In this document: positions 25,583-35,822 of the stretch, piece by piece
Layout: each line of letters starts with the position of its first letter
Numbering within the stretch: position 1 is the stretch's first letter
Source of the DNA: Bradyrhizobium sp.
Lineage (GTDB): Bacteria > Pseudomonadota > Alphaproteobacteria > Rhizobiales > Xanthobacteraceae
Reading direction: 5' to 3'
DNA length: 64,000 nucleotides
Assembly: GCF_027307225.1 (NCBI RefSeq)
Contig: NZ_DAHUXJ010000142.1
Location: forward strand, 1-64,000
Notes under the pieces: generated by a model
Databases searched by the model: none
What the model was told of the DNA's origin: nothing
What the model saw: the letters and a program-made list of their open reading frames with translations, nothing else
Made by a program: the position numbers and the translations under genes

Positions 25583-25633
25583 CGACGCGGAATTCTGAAT
25601 CGCCCCACAGGCGGCACCGTGAGGAGGTTGGCG

Positions 25634-26056
25634 ATGTCGACCAAAGCGCCCAACCCTGTTGACAAATATGTTGGCAGCAGGGTGCGTATGCGCCGCATCA
25701 TGCTCGGCATGAGCCAGGAAAAATTGGGCGAAGCGCTCGGCCTTACCTTTCAGCAAGTGCAGAAATACGAGAAGGGCACCAATCGCGTCGGTGCGAGCCG
25801 CATTCAGCAGATCGCGGAAATCCTTCAAGTACCGGTCTCGTTTCTGTTCGAAGGCGGGCCAAGCGGAACGGCGAACGCGAACGGCGCGATCGGTGGCCCC
25901 TCAACCTCCTACGTCTCTGATTTTCTCGCAACGTCGGAGGGCCTGGCACTGACTCGCGCGTTCACGCATATCACCGATGCCAAGCTTCGGCGCAGCATCG
26001 TCGACCTCGTCGAACAGATCGCCGCGCATGAGGGCACGGACAAGCGTCCTATTTAA
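25634..26056 (+). CDS. XRE-family regulator, PraR/PhrR-like
   Basis: A 140-aa protein with a helix-turn-helix in residues about 15-70: VGSRVRMRRIMLGMSQEKLG, LTFQQVQKYEKGTNRVGASR, LQVPVSFLFEG. This matches the rhizobial PraR/PhrR regulators, which control biofilm formation, quorum sensing and symbiosis-related genes in Rhizobium and are induced by acid in Sinorhizobium; I name it by similarity only. The C-terminal helical part is FLATSEGLALTRAFTHI. The ATG at 25634 has a strong GAGGAGG ribosome-binding site. Decayed repeats lie directly upstream. Confidence 0.88.
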   Translation: MSTKAPNPVDKYVGSRVRMRRIMLGMSQEKLGEALGLTFQQVQKYEKGTNRVGASRIQQIAEILQVPVSFLFEGGPSGTANANGAIGGPSTSYVSDFLATSEGLALTRAFTHITDAKLRRSIVDLVEQIAAHEGTDKRPI

Positions 26057-26194
26057 GCGGTCGGCACTGATCGCTTTCGCAACTTCGCCGGTTGCCGGAA
26101 TCAACAATAGTGCTATTGAACCGGCCTTCGAGCGAACCTGCAGTTCGCTTCTGCGCCTGCGCGGAAGCAAGTTTGAAATCAAACAAGGCAGCCG

Positions 26195-27322
26195 ATGGCT
26201 TCTACCCGCCCCTTCGATACCGATGAGATCCTCGATGGAATCCGTCGCTGGGTCGAGATCGAGACACCGACTGACGCGCCTGATCAGGTCAACAAGCTTG
26301 CGACGGTGGCCGCTGACGGTTATCGCGGCCTGCCTGCGACCGTCGAGCGCATCAAAGGCCATTCCGGATACGGCGATCATCTCGTGGTGCGATCGTCATG
26401 GGGTGAGGGGCAGCCGGGAATTCTGGTGCTGAGCCATCTCGACACGGTGCATCCGATTGGATTCATCGAACGGCTGCCGTTTCATGTGAAGGGCGACAGC
26501 GCCTTCGGCCCCGGCATCTACGACATGAAAGGCGGCGCCTATCTCGCTTTCCATGCGTTTCGCGAGCTCTGTGCTGGTGGCGAAGGTTCGCCGCTCGGCA
26601 TCACGCATCTTTACGTCTCCGATGAGGAGATCGGCAGCCTCTCCTCCCGTGCCTTGATCGAGGCAGAAGGGCGCAAGGCGAAATACGTTCTGGTGACGGA
26701 GCCGGCGCGCGACGGCGGCAAGATCGTCACCAGCCGCAAGGGCGTTGCGCGGTTTGAAGTATTCATCAAAGGGGTGCCCTCTCACGCCGGCACGCGGCCG
26801 CAGGATGGCCGCAGCGCCATCCGCGAGCTGGGCAATGTCATCCAGACGCTCGAGGCGATGAACGATCTTTCGCGCGGCATCACGGTGAACGTCGGCGTCG
26901 TCAAAGGCGGCACCAAACCCAACGTGATCCCCGAAGAAGCGTATGCCGAAGTCGACATGCGCGTGCCGACCGTCGCGGATGCCGACGAGCTGGTGCCGAA
27001 GATATTGGGCCTGACATCAAAGACCGAAGGCGTCAGCGTCAAGGTGACGGGCGAGCTCAACCGCCCACCGTTCGAGAAAAGCAATGCCGGCGCCTCACTA
27101 TTCGAGCACGCCAAGACGCTCGCCGCCGAGATCGGCTTCGAGCTTCGCGACAGCTACTCCGGCGGCGGCTCAGACGGCAATTTCACGGCACCTTTCACCG
27201 CAACGCTTGACGGTCTCGGCGTCGATGGCGAGGGCGCGCATACCCACTACGAGCAGATGTACATTTCGTCGATCGAGCCGCGGACGCGGCTCTTGTACCG
27301 GCTCTACCAGACGCTGCGATGA
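26195..27322 (+). CDS. M20 family metallopeptidase (glutamate carboxypeptidase-like)
   Basis: A 375-aa zinc peptidase of the CPG2/DapE class. The metal motifs are LSHLDTVHP, GPGIYDMKGGAYLA, the catalytic pair in SDEEIGS, VTEPARDG and C-terminal GGGSDGNF..GLGVDGEGAHTHYE. The dimerisation domain includes GVPSHAGTRPQDGRSA. It probably hydrolyses a C-terminal glutamate or similar acyl-amino acid. It overlaps trmB by 4 bases (ATGA), so they are cotranscribed. In many rhizobia metK lies between the HTH gene and trmB; here this peptidase takes that place. Confidence 0.9.
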   Translation: MASTRPFDTDEILDGIRRWVEIETPTDAPDQVNKLATVAADGYRGLPATVERIKGHSGYGDHLVVRSSWGEGQPGILVLSHLDTVHPIGFIERLPFHVKGDSAFGPGIYDMKGGAYLAFHAFRELCAGGEGSPLGITHLYVSDEEIGSLSSRALIEAEGRKAKYVLVTEPARDGGKIVTSRKGVARFEVFIKGVPSHAGTRPQDGRSAIRELGNVIQTLEAMNDLSRGITVNVGVVKGGTKPNVIPEEAYAEVDMRVPTVADADELVPKILGLTSKTEGVSVKVTGELNRPPFEKSNAGASLFEHAKTLAAEIGFELRDSYSGGGSDGNFTAPFTATLDGLGVDGEGAHTHYEQMYISSIEPRTRLLYRLYQTLR

Positions 27323-28047
27323 ACCAGCCAGACGGCGACAACGATGCGGGCAGCCAGGCGCAGCGCGCCTTTTTCGGCCGCCGCAAGGGGCACAAGCTGC
27401 GCGCCCACCAGGCCGACCTGATCGCGCAGCTGCTGCCGCAACTCTCACTCGACATTGCTGGCCCACCGATCACCGATCTGAACGCGCTGTTCGGCACGCC
27501 GGTCGACCAGGTCCGGCTCGAGATCGGCTTTGGCGGCGGTGAGCATCTCATCGCCGAGGCGCGCGCCTTTCCACATACCGGGTTCATCGGCTGCGAGCCC
27601 TATGTCAACGGGATGGCCAAGATCCTGACGTTGATCGAAACAAACGATGTCAAGAATATCCGCCTGTTCGCTGGCGATGCCGCCGAACTGCTGGCGTGGC
27701 TACCTGCAAGCTCTCTTGCACGGATCGACTTGATCCATCCAGATCCATGGCCGAAGCGGCGGCACTGGAAGCGGCGCTTCGTGCAGGACACGATGATCGC
27801 GGCGATGACACGCGCGTTGAAGCCTGGCGGAGAGTTTCGCTTTGTCAGCGACATCAGCGACTATTGTGCCTGGACGCTCTCGCATTTTGCCCGCGCGACG
27901 GATTTTGACTGGACGGCCGAGCGTGCCTTGGACTGGCGCGAACCGTGGCCGGACTACACGATGACGCGCTATGGCCGCAAAGCCGAGCGCGAAGGCCGCG
28001 TAGCCGCCTATCTGATTTTTAAAAAGATCGGCAAACGCGAGGGCTAG
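27319..28047 (+). CDS. trmB: tRNA (guanine-N7-)-methyltransferase
   Basis: A 242-aa SAM-dependent enzyme forming m7G46 in the tRNA variable loop. Visible are the SAM-binding LEIGFGGGEHL, FIGCEPYVNGMAKIL, and the TrmB signature DLIHPDPWPKRRHWKRRF, then GGEFRFVSDI. The N-terminus (FFGRRKGHKLRAHQ) is family-typical. The stop codon TAG lies inside a CTAG that belongs to a minimal palindromic repeat. It overlaps the peptidase gene upstream. Confidence 0.95.
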   Translation: MNQPDGDNDAGSQAQRAFFGRRKGHKLRAHQADLIAQLLPQLSLDIAGPPITDLNALFGTPVDQVRLEIGFGGGEHLIAEARAFPHTGFIGCEPYVNGMAKILTLIETNDVKNIRLFAGDAAELLAWLPASSLARIDLIHPDPWPKRRHWKRRFVQDTMIAAMTRALKPGGEFRFVSDISDYCAWTLSHFARATDFDWTAERALDWREPWPDYTMTRYGRKAEREGRVAAYLIFKKIGKREG

Positions 28048-28080
28048 TACCGCCTATTTGACGTTCCTGCACTACACTAG
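28044..28080. repeat. Minimal CTAG-bounded repeat at the end of trmB
   Basis: A 37-bp segment flanked by CTAG on both sides, containing CTAGTACCGCCTATTTGACG and TTCCTGCACTACACTAG. It resembles type I (CTAGTGCGG, ATTTGAAGTTCCT, CACTAG) with the centre and one arm deleted. The left CTAG supplies the TAG stop of trmB, so the insertion may have defined the end of the protein. Confidence 0.45.
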
Positions 28081-28096
28081 ACCGGCAGCGCCAACA

Positions 28097-29179
28097 TCAC
28101 GCCGTCTCGCGCGCCCGCCAGAAGCTCACCACCCGTTCGGCGGTGGACGGCGACAGGCGCATGAAATTCATTCGGATAGCGTCGATATCGGCCGAAGCCG
28201 GTATCCGCGCCGGCCCGAGCCGCAACAGAACCAGTGAGCGCACGGTCGGCCAGTCGAGCCCGATCGATTTGGCGATGATCAGGATGGGATCGTGGCGATC
28301 GCCAACCATCAGGCGATCGACGGCGGAGATCGGCACGCCTGACATCGCCGACAAGGCGGCCACCGTCTCCGCGTATTTGAAACCCTTGGCGAAGCCGAGC
28401 AGCGCCTCTTCGTCCAGATCGCCGGCGCGGTAGAGCGTGAGGATCGTGCGTTGTGCCGGCGCGAAGTCCCGCTGCTTTTCGGGCTGCTCCGCCTTGCCGG
28501 AAATCTCGCCCATCGCCTTTGCGACGGCGGCCTGCCGACCCGGCTCGGCAATGTCGAACAGGCGCCGCCGCAAGACGTCGACCGATCCCGACAGAAGCTC
28601 CTTCAATAGCTTGTCCGGTAGATCCTTTCGCTGGCCGACCGTGAGCGTCAGCATGCCGTCCTTGGTGGCGCGTTTGACCAGCGCCGAATAGCCGATCGCC
28701 GAAAAGCTCGCCCCGGCATTGGCAGCCGCGCGCCGGATGACGTCGCGCTCGCCGCGCTGAACCATCACGTCGGTCAGACCCGGCGAAAGTTTCGGACGCT
28801 CGGTCATCGCAAGCAGATGATCCTGGCCTTTCGCCCGCGCAATCTCGACCAGCGCTCCCTCGTCGAGCACCGGCGATCGGCGCAGCACGGGACCCGCTAC
28901 CGATATGTTGTCTTCGCGCGCGAGTTGGCCGATCAAGGTTGGCGGCGCATTGGCAAGCGCGGCGATGCGTTCGGCAACTGCAGCCCGAACCGCCATCTCG
29001 GTCTGCGGAACGATGCCGGTCAGGATGAGGTCGAACAGTTCGATGTGGCTGGGCTGGAAGCTGGCCGATCCCTGCACGAACAATTCAGCGATGCCGCGGC
29101 TCACCCTGGCGAGACGCTTGGGATCGCCGCGCTTGACGATGTCATCGAGGTCGGGGAACAGCGACGTGGCGACGGTCAT
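28097..29179 (-). CDS. DUF2336 domain protein
   Basis: A 360-aa all-helical protein matching DUF2336, an alphaproteobacterial family with HEAT-like repeats: LFPDLDDIVKRGDPKRLARV, LFDLILTGIVPQTEMAVRAAVAERIA, NISVAGPVLRRSPVLDEGAL, then repeated helices. Related proteins have been linked to flagellar or stress regulation, but function is not established here. The start was placed at MTVATSLFPDLDD (29179) and not three codons upstream. It is divergent from the rimP operon, sharing the 350-bp upstream region, and converges on trmB. Confidence 0.8.
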   Translation of the reverse strand: MTVATSLFPDLDDIVKRGDPKRLARVSRGIAELFVQGSASFQPSHIELFDLILTGIVPQTEMAVRAAVAERIAALANAPPTLIGQLAREDNISVAGPVLRRSPVLDEGALVEIARAKGQDHLLAMTERPKLSPGLTDVMVQRGERDVIRRAAANAGASFSAIGYSALVKRATKDGMLTLTVGQRKDLPDKLLKELLSGSVDVLRRRLFDIAEPGRQAAVAKAMGEISGKAEQPEKQRDFAPAQRTILTLYRAGDLDEEALLGFAKGFKYAETVAALSAMSGVPISAVDRLMVGDRHDPILIIAKSIGLDWPTVRSLVLLRLGPARIPASADIDAIRMNFMRLSPSTAERVVSFWRARETA

Positions 29180-29337
29180 CAAATACACCTACCCGGCCCG
29201 GCTTCCCCGACCTGAGACCCCACACAGCACGCGGAGACGCCAGGCCGGGGGCAATCTAGGGGGGCATGGTGAAGGAAGGGTTAGGTTTACCGTGCGCCGG
29301 CGCCAGCAAAATTAGCGTCTCCGGCCTTCTGCGGGAC

Positions 29338-29366
29338 TTGTCGAGCATCGGGAAAAACGCTATATC
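29338..29366 (+). promoter_or_regulatory. Candidate sigma-70 promoter of the rimP-nusA-infB operon
   Basis: TTGTCG (29338-29343) and TATATC (29361-29366) are spaced by exactly 17 nt. A transcript starting near 29373 would have a leader of about 155 nt before the rimP ATG, containing the terminator-like hairpin at 29403-29432. Position upstream of the whole operon supports it. Confidence 0.55.
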
Positions 29367-29402
29367 GCCCTCGACTTACATTTCTCATACGATCACGTAG
29401 GA

Positions 29403-29432
29403 GAGTGGGCCCCCCGGGACCCGCTCTTTTTT
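29403..29432 (+). terminator. Terminator-like hairpin in the rimP leader (possible attenuator)
   Basis: GAGTGGG (29403-29409) pairs with CCCGCTC (29420-29426), with one G-T pair, and is followed directly by TTTTTT. It sits about 30 nt after the proposed start of transcription and 98 nt before rimP, so it would stop transcription of the entire operon unless bypassed. A second GC-rich motif resembling its loop (GGGCCCGGGAACCCG, 29459-29473) could act in an alternative fold. Attenuators upstream of rimP-nusA are known in other proteobacteria. Confidence 0.6.
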
Positions 29433-29529
29433 ATTACCTGGAGGGACTTAGGCTCGATGGGCCCGGGAACCCGACAGGGAGAAGCGAGTAAGATCACGCA
29501 AACGCCCGAACACCCATTTGACCCTCGAT

Positions 29530-30270
29530 ATGACCGACCCGACGCCTGGTTCCCTTGAGACCGATCTGCTCGACGAGCCGCGGCTTGTCGTCGAGCCGGG
29601 CGCGGCGGCGCGCGTATCGGCCGTCGCGGCGCCGGTTTTGCACGGCATGGGCTATCGGCTGGTGCGGATCAAGATTTCGGGAGAGGCTGGCTGCACCGTG
29701 CAGGTCATGGCCGAACGGCTGGACGGTTCCATGCAGATCGAGGATTGCGAGGCGGTCTCACGGGCGCTTTCGCCGGTGCTCGATATCGCCGACCCGATCG
29801 ACCGCGCCTATCGGCTGGAAATTTCCTCGCCCGGCATTGATCGCCCGCTGGTGCGCCGCTCGGACTTCGAACGGTTTACCGGCCACGTTGTGAAAATCGA
29901 GATGGCGGTCGCCCGTCAGGGCCGCAAACGGTTTCGCGGAACGATCGCCGGCGTCGAAGGCGGCGCGGTGCGGCTGCATCGCGACGATGCCAGGGCCGAT
30001 GACGATGCCGACGTGTTGCTGACGATGGAAGACATCGCGGAAGCCCGGCTTGTCCTCACCGACGAACTGATCGCGGAATCGATGCGTCGCGGCAAGCAAG
30101 CCGAGCGCGAATTGAAGCGCAGCCTCGGCCTCGAACCGCCGGCAGCGCCGCACGCCGATATTCACACACCGAAGCGAGCGAAGAAGCCGCTTCCGAAGAA
30201 CACCAAACAACATCGCCTGGCCGCCGAACGCGCACGCCGCGGCGATACCGATCCTGAAAGAGGAGACTGA
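29530..30270 (+). CDS. rimP: Ribosome maturation factor RimP
   Basis: A 246-aa protein for 30S subunit maturation. The N-terminal domain (YRLVRIKISG, QIEDCEAVSRALSPVLD, YRLEISSPGIDRPL) is diagnostic; the Sm-like C-terminal domain follows. A Lys/Arg-rich tail (PKRAKKPLPKNTKQH) of about 60 residues extends beyond the usual 150-200 aa. The ATG at 29530 (MTDPTPGS) was preferred to a TTG four codons earlier. It is the first gene of the rimP-nusA-ylxR-infB unit; nusA follows 3 bases after the stop. Confidence 0.94.
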   Translation: MTDPTPGSLETDLLDEPRLVVEPGAAARVSAVAAPVLHGMGYRLVRIKISGEAGCTVQVMAERLDGSMQIEDCEAVSRALSPVLDIADPIDRAYRLEISSPGIDRPLVRRSDFERFTGHVVKIEMAVARQGRKRFRGTIAGVEGGAVRLHRDDARADDDADVLLTMEDIAEARLVLTDELIAESMRRGKQAERELKRSLGLEPPAAPHADIHTPKRAKKPLPKNTKQHRLAAERARRGDTDPERGD

Positions 30271-30273
30271 GCC

Positions 30274-31881
30274 ATGGCCGTCAGCGCCAACAAGCTTGAA
30301 CTGCTGCAAATCGCGGACGCCGTTGCGCGCGAGAAGTCGATCGACCGCGGCATCGTGATCTCGGCGATGGAAGACGCCATCGCCAAAGCGGCCCGCGCCC
30401 GCTACGGCAGCGAGACCGACGTGCACGCCGAGATCGACGCCAAGAAGGGCGAGCTCCGGCTGTCCCGCCACATGCTGGTGGTCGAGACCGTCGAGAACGC
30501 CGCCAATCAGATTTCGCTCGCCGATGCGCAGCGCGCCAATCCCGGCGCCCAGGTTGGAGACACCATCGCCGACACCCTGCCGCCTTTGGAATATGGCCGC
30601 ATCGCCGCGCAATCGGCCAAGCAGGTGATCGTGCAGAAAGTGCGCGAGGCGGAGCGCGACCGGCAGTACCAGGAATTCAAGGACCGCATCGGCGATATCG
30701 TCAACGGCATCGTCAAGCGCGTCGAATATGGCAGCGTGATCGTCGATCTCGGCCGCGGCGAAGCCATCGTGCGGCGCGACGAGATGCTGCCGCGCGAGGT
30801 GTTCCGCAACGGCGACCGCGTTCGCGCCTATATCTTCGACGTGCGGCGCGAAACGCGCGGGCCGCAGATTTTCCTCTCCCGCACCCATCCGCAGTTCATG
30901 GCAAAGCTGTTCGCGCAGGAAGTGCCGGAGATATATGACGGCATCGTCGAGATCAAGGCTGTCGCCCGCGATCCCGGCTCGCGCGCCAAGATCGGCGTCA
31001 TCTCGCGGGATTCCTCGGTCGATCCGGTCGGCGCCTGCGTCGGCATGCGCGGTTCGCGCGTGCAGGCCGTGGTCAACGAACTGCAGGGCGAGAAGATCGA
31101 TATCATTCCCTGGTCGCCCGATATAGCGACCTTCGTGGTCAATGCGCTGGCGCCGGCCGAAGTCTCCAAGGTCGTGATCGACGAAGACCGCGAGCGCATC
31201 GAGGTCGTCGTGCCCGACACCAACAACCAGTTGTCGCTCGCGATCGGCCGCCGCGGCCAGAACGTGCGGCTCGCCTCGCAACTGACCGGCTGGGATATCG
31301 ATATTCTCACCGAGCAGGAGGAATCCGAGCGCCGTCAGGCCGACTTCGAAAACTCCACCCGCGTGTTCATGGAAGCGCTCAATGTCGACGAAGTGGTCGG
31401 CCAGCTGCTCGCCTCCGAAGGCTTCACGTCGGTGGAGGAACTCGCGATGGTCGACATCCGGGAACTGGCCGGCATTGAGGGTTTTGACGACGAAACCGCC
31501 AACGAGTTGCAGAACCGCGCCAAGGAATATCTGGAGCGGCTCGAGAGCGAGCTCGAAAACAAGCGCAAGGAGCTTGGCGTTGCCGACGAGCTGAAGCAGG
31601 TGCCGGGCGTCACATCGAAGATGCTGGTGAAATTCGGCGAGAACGACATCAAGACGGTCGAGGACCTTGCGGGCTGCGCCACCGACGACCTCGTCGGCTG
31701 GACCGAACGCAAGGAAGGCAGCGAGCCGATCAAGCATGCCGGCGCGCTCGACGGCGTGGATATTTCCCGCGACGACGCCGAGCAGCTGATCATGCAGGCC
31801 CGCGTGCTCGCCGGCTGGATTACGGCCGCCGACCTCGAGAAGAAGACCGAAGAGGCCGCCTCCGAAGATCAACCGGCCTGA
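30274..31881 (+). CDS. nusA: Transcription termination/antitermination protein NusA
   Basis: A 535-aa protein with the N-terminal RNA-polymerase-binding domain (1-130), S1 domain (GDIVNGIVKRVEYGSVIVDLG), two KH domains (ISRDSSVDPVGACVGMRGSR; LAIGRRGQNVRLASQLTGW) and two C-terminal helix-hairpin-helix repeats (GFTSVEELAMVD; CATDDLVGWTERKEG). It controls pausing, termination and antitermination. AGGAG lies ahead of the ATG. The C-terminal acidic repeats are typical of proteobacteria. Confidence 0.97.
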   Translation: MAVSANKLELLQIADAVAREKSIDRGIVISAMEDAIAKAARARYGSETDVHAEIDAKKGELRLSRHMLVVETVENAANQISLADAQRANPGAQVGDTIADTLPPLEYGRIAAQSAKQVIVQKVREAERDRQYQEFKDRIGDIVNGIVKRVEYGSVIVDLGRGEAIVRRDEMLPREVFRNGDRVRAYIFDVRRETRGPQIFLSRTHPQFMAKLFAQEVPEIYDGIVEIKAVARDPGSRAKIGVISRDSSVDPVGACVGMRGSRVQAVVNELQGEKIDIIPWSPDIATFVVNALAPAEVSKVVIDEDRERIEVVVPDTNNQLSLAIGRRGQNVRLASQLTGWDIDILTEQEESERRQADFENSTRVFMEALNVDEVVGQLLASEGFTSVEELAMVDIRELAGIEGFDDETANELQNRAKEYLERLESELENKRKELGVADELKQVPGVTSKMLVKFGENDIKTVEDLAGCATDDLVGWTERKEGSEPIKHAGALDGVDISRDDAEQLIMQARVLAGWITAADLEKKTEEAASEDQPA

Positions 31882-31903
31882 CGTTGGGAGCCATGTCACC
31901 CGC

Positions 31904-32620
31904 ATGCCCGCCGTCGCCGATCCGGAACTCGACCATGGACCGCGGACCAACAGGTCCGCGACCATGCGGATGTGCGCGGTCAACCGGGACGTACGGCCGA
32001 TCGATGAGCTGATCCGTTTTGTCGTCGCCCCGTCCGGCGAGGTGATCCCCGATCTCAAGCGCAAGCTTCCTGGCCGTGGCCTTTGGGTTTCCGCCGCCCG
32101 TTCCGCCGTTGCGGAAGCGGTGCGGCGTCACCATTTTACGAGGGGATTCAAGCGCGAAGTCCGTGTGGCGGCGACGCTTGCCTCCGATACCGAGGCCCTG
32201 CTGGCGCGGTCCGCCGCCGAGGCTCTGGCTGTGGCCGCCAAGGCAGGGCAGGTCATCTCCGGTTTCGCCAAGGTCGCCGACGCCCTCGATCGGCGGGGCC
32301 AGAACCCGGTCCGGGCGCTGGTGCACGCCAGCGACGGTGCGGCGGACGGAATCCGCAAATTGGACGCCCTCGTCCGACAAAACGGCAGGAATGACGGCAA
32401 ACCTGCCGAAATTCTCATAGTTAATGTGCTGACTTCCGAGCAATTGGATTTGGTACTTGGGCGGTCAAATGTGATACATGCTGCCCTGCTCGCGGGCCCG
32501 GCGAGCGACACGTTCCTGTCACGTAGCCAGTTGCTGGTCCGATACCGGATGGCGGACGACGACAGACCCGCGGCCAAGAATTCGCCCATAGAGACCGTGC
32601 GGACAACAACGCACGACTAA
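31904..32620 (+). CDS. YlxR-type RNA-binding protein with L7Ae-like domain
   Basis: A 238-aa product. Residues about 20-90 form the YlxR (DUF448) domain: MRMCAVNRDVRPIDELIRFV and PGRGLWVSAARSAVAEAVRR, the conserved GRGxxV motif. Residues about 110-200 resemble an L7Ae/YlxQ domain (LALAAKAGQVISGFAKVADAL-like). In Firmicutes these are two separate genes between nusA and infB; here they are one chain, common in alphaproteobacteria. RNA-binding is expected; the exact role is unknown. Confidence 0.9.
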   Translation: MPAVADPELDHGPRTNRSATMRMCAVNRDVRPIDELIRFVVAPSGEVIPDLKRKLPGRGLWVSAARSAVAEAVRRHHFTRGFKREVRVAATLASDTEALLARSAAEALAVAAKAGQVISGFAKVADALDRRGQNPVRALVHASDGAADGIRKLDALVRQNGRNDGKPAEILIVNVLTSEQLDLVLGRSNVIHAALLAGPASDTFLSRSQLLVRYRMADDDRPAAKNSPIETVRTTTHD

Positions 32621-32639
32621 ACAGGATTAGGACTGCTGA

Positions 32640-35261
<2,622 letters not shown>

Positions 35262-35299
35262 GTCCGAATCTTGCAGAAGCGTTGAAATTTTCAAACTAG

Positions 35300-35391
35300 G
35301 TCATGCCCCGCGGAAGCGGGGCATCCAGCGGTCAGCGGAATAACTTCAGGCGCGGCGTACTGGATCACCGGCTTTTCGCGGGTGATGACGA
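35300..35391. repeat. Intergenic double-hairpin repeat (GTCATGCCCCGC type)
   Basis: The first hairpin ATGCCCCGC-ggaa-GCGGGGCAT (35303-35323) is followed by ATCCAG, and a mirror-image partner reads CTGGATCACCGGC...CGCGGGTGATGACG. The outer ends are therefore inverted copies. This repeat family (ends like GTCGTCC/GGACGAC or GTCATGCC) is scattered through bradyrhizobial intergenic DNA and recurs in this window at 39750, 47981 and 49903. Here it separates infB and rbfA and its right end overlaps the start region of rbfA. Confidence 0.7.
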
Positions 35392-35408
35392 CGATCAGGA
35401 TTTTGATA

Positions 35409-35822
35409 ATGCCCCGCCATCATCGCAAGAGTTCCGCCAGCGGCGGCTCGCAGCGCCAATTGCGCGTCGGCGAGACGGTGCGCCATGCGCTCGCCGAGAT
35501 TCTGGCGCATGGCAACGTCCACGACCCCGATCTCGAGGGCCACATCATCACGGTGCCGGAAGTGAAGATGTCCCCGGATCTCAAGCTGGCGACCGTCTAC
35601 GTGATGCCGCTCGGCGGCCGCGACACCGAGGTCGTCATCGCCGCGCTCAATCGCAACAAGCGCTTCCTGCGCGGTGAAGTGGCTCACCGCGTTAACCTGA
35701 AATTTGCTCCTGAGATTCGATTCCGCGTCGACGACCGATTCGACGAAGCGGAACGTATCGAGAAATTACTGCGAACACCTGAGGTGCAGCGCGATCTGGC
35801 ACCCGATTCGGATGACGAATGA
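35409..35822 (+). CDS. rbfA: Ribosome-binding factor A
   Basis: A 137-aa KH-fold protein that helps mature the 5' end of 16S rRNA in the cold. Family motifs: QLRVGETVRHALAEIL, ITVPEVKMSPDLKLATVYVMP, RFLRGEVAHRVNLKFAPEIRFRVDDRFDEAERI. The ATG at 35409 gives MPRHHRKSS, the usual basic start; the frame nine codons earlier begins inside the repeat. It overlaps truB by 4 bases (ATGA). Confidence 0.95.
   Translation: MPRHHRKSSASGGSQRQLRVGETVRHALAEILAHGNVHDPDLEGHIITVPEVKMSPDLKLATVYVMPLGGRDTEVVIAALNRNKRFLRGEVAHRVNLKFAPEIRFRVDDRFDEAERIEKLLRTPEVQRDLAPDSDDE

Noticed and set aside
29758..32064. A 768-codon open frame on the minus strand opposite rimP and nusA
   Set aside because: It is the antisense shadow of high-GC coding DNA; its translation is His/Asp/Arg-rich without a known domain, while rimP and nusA on the other strand are unmistakable.
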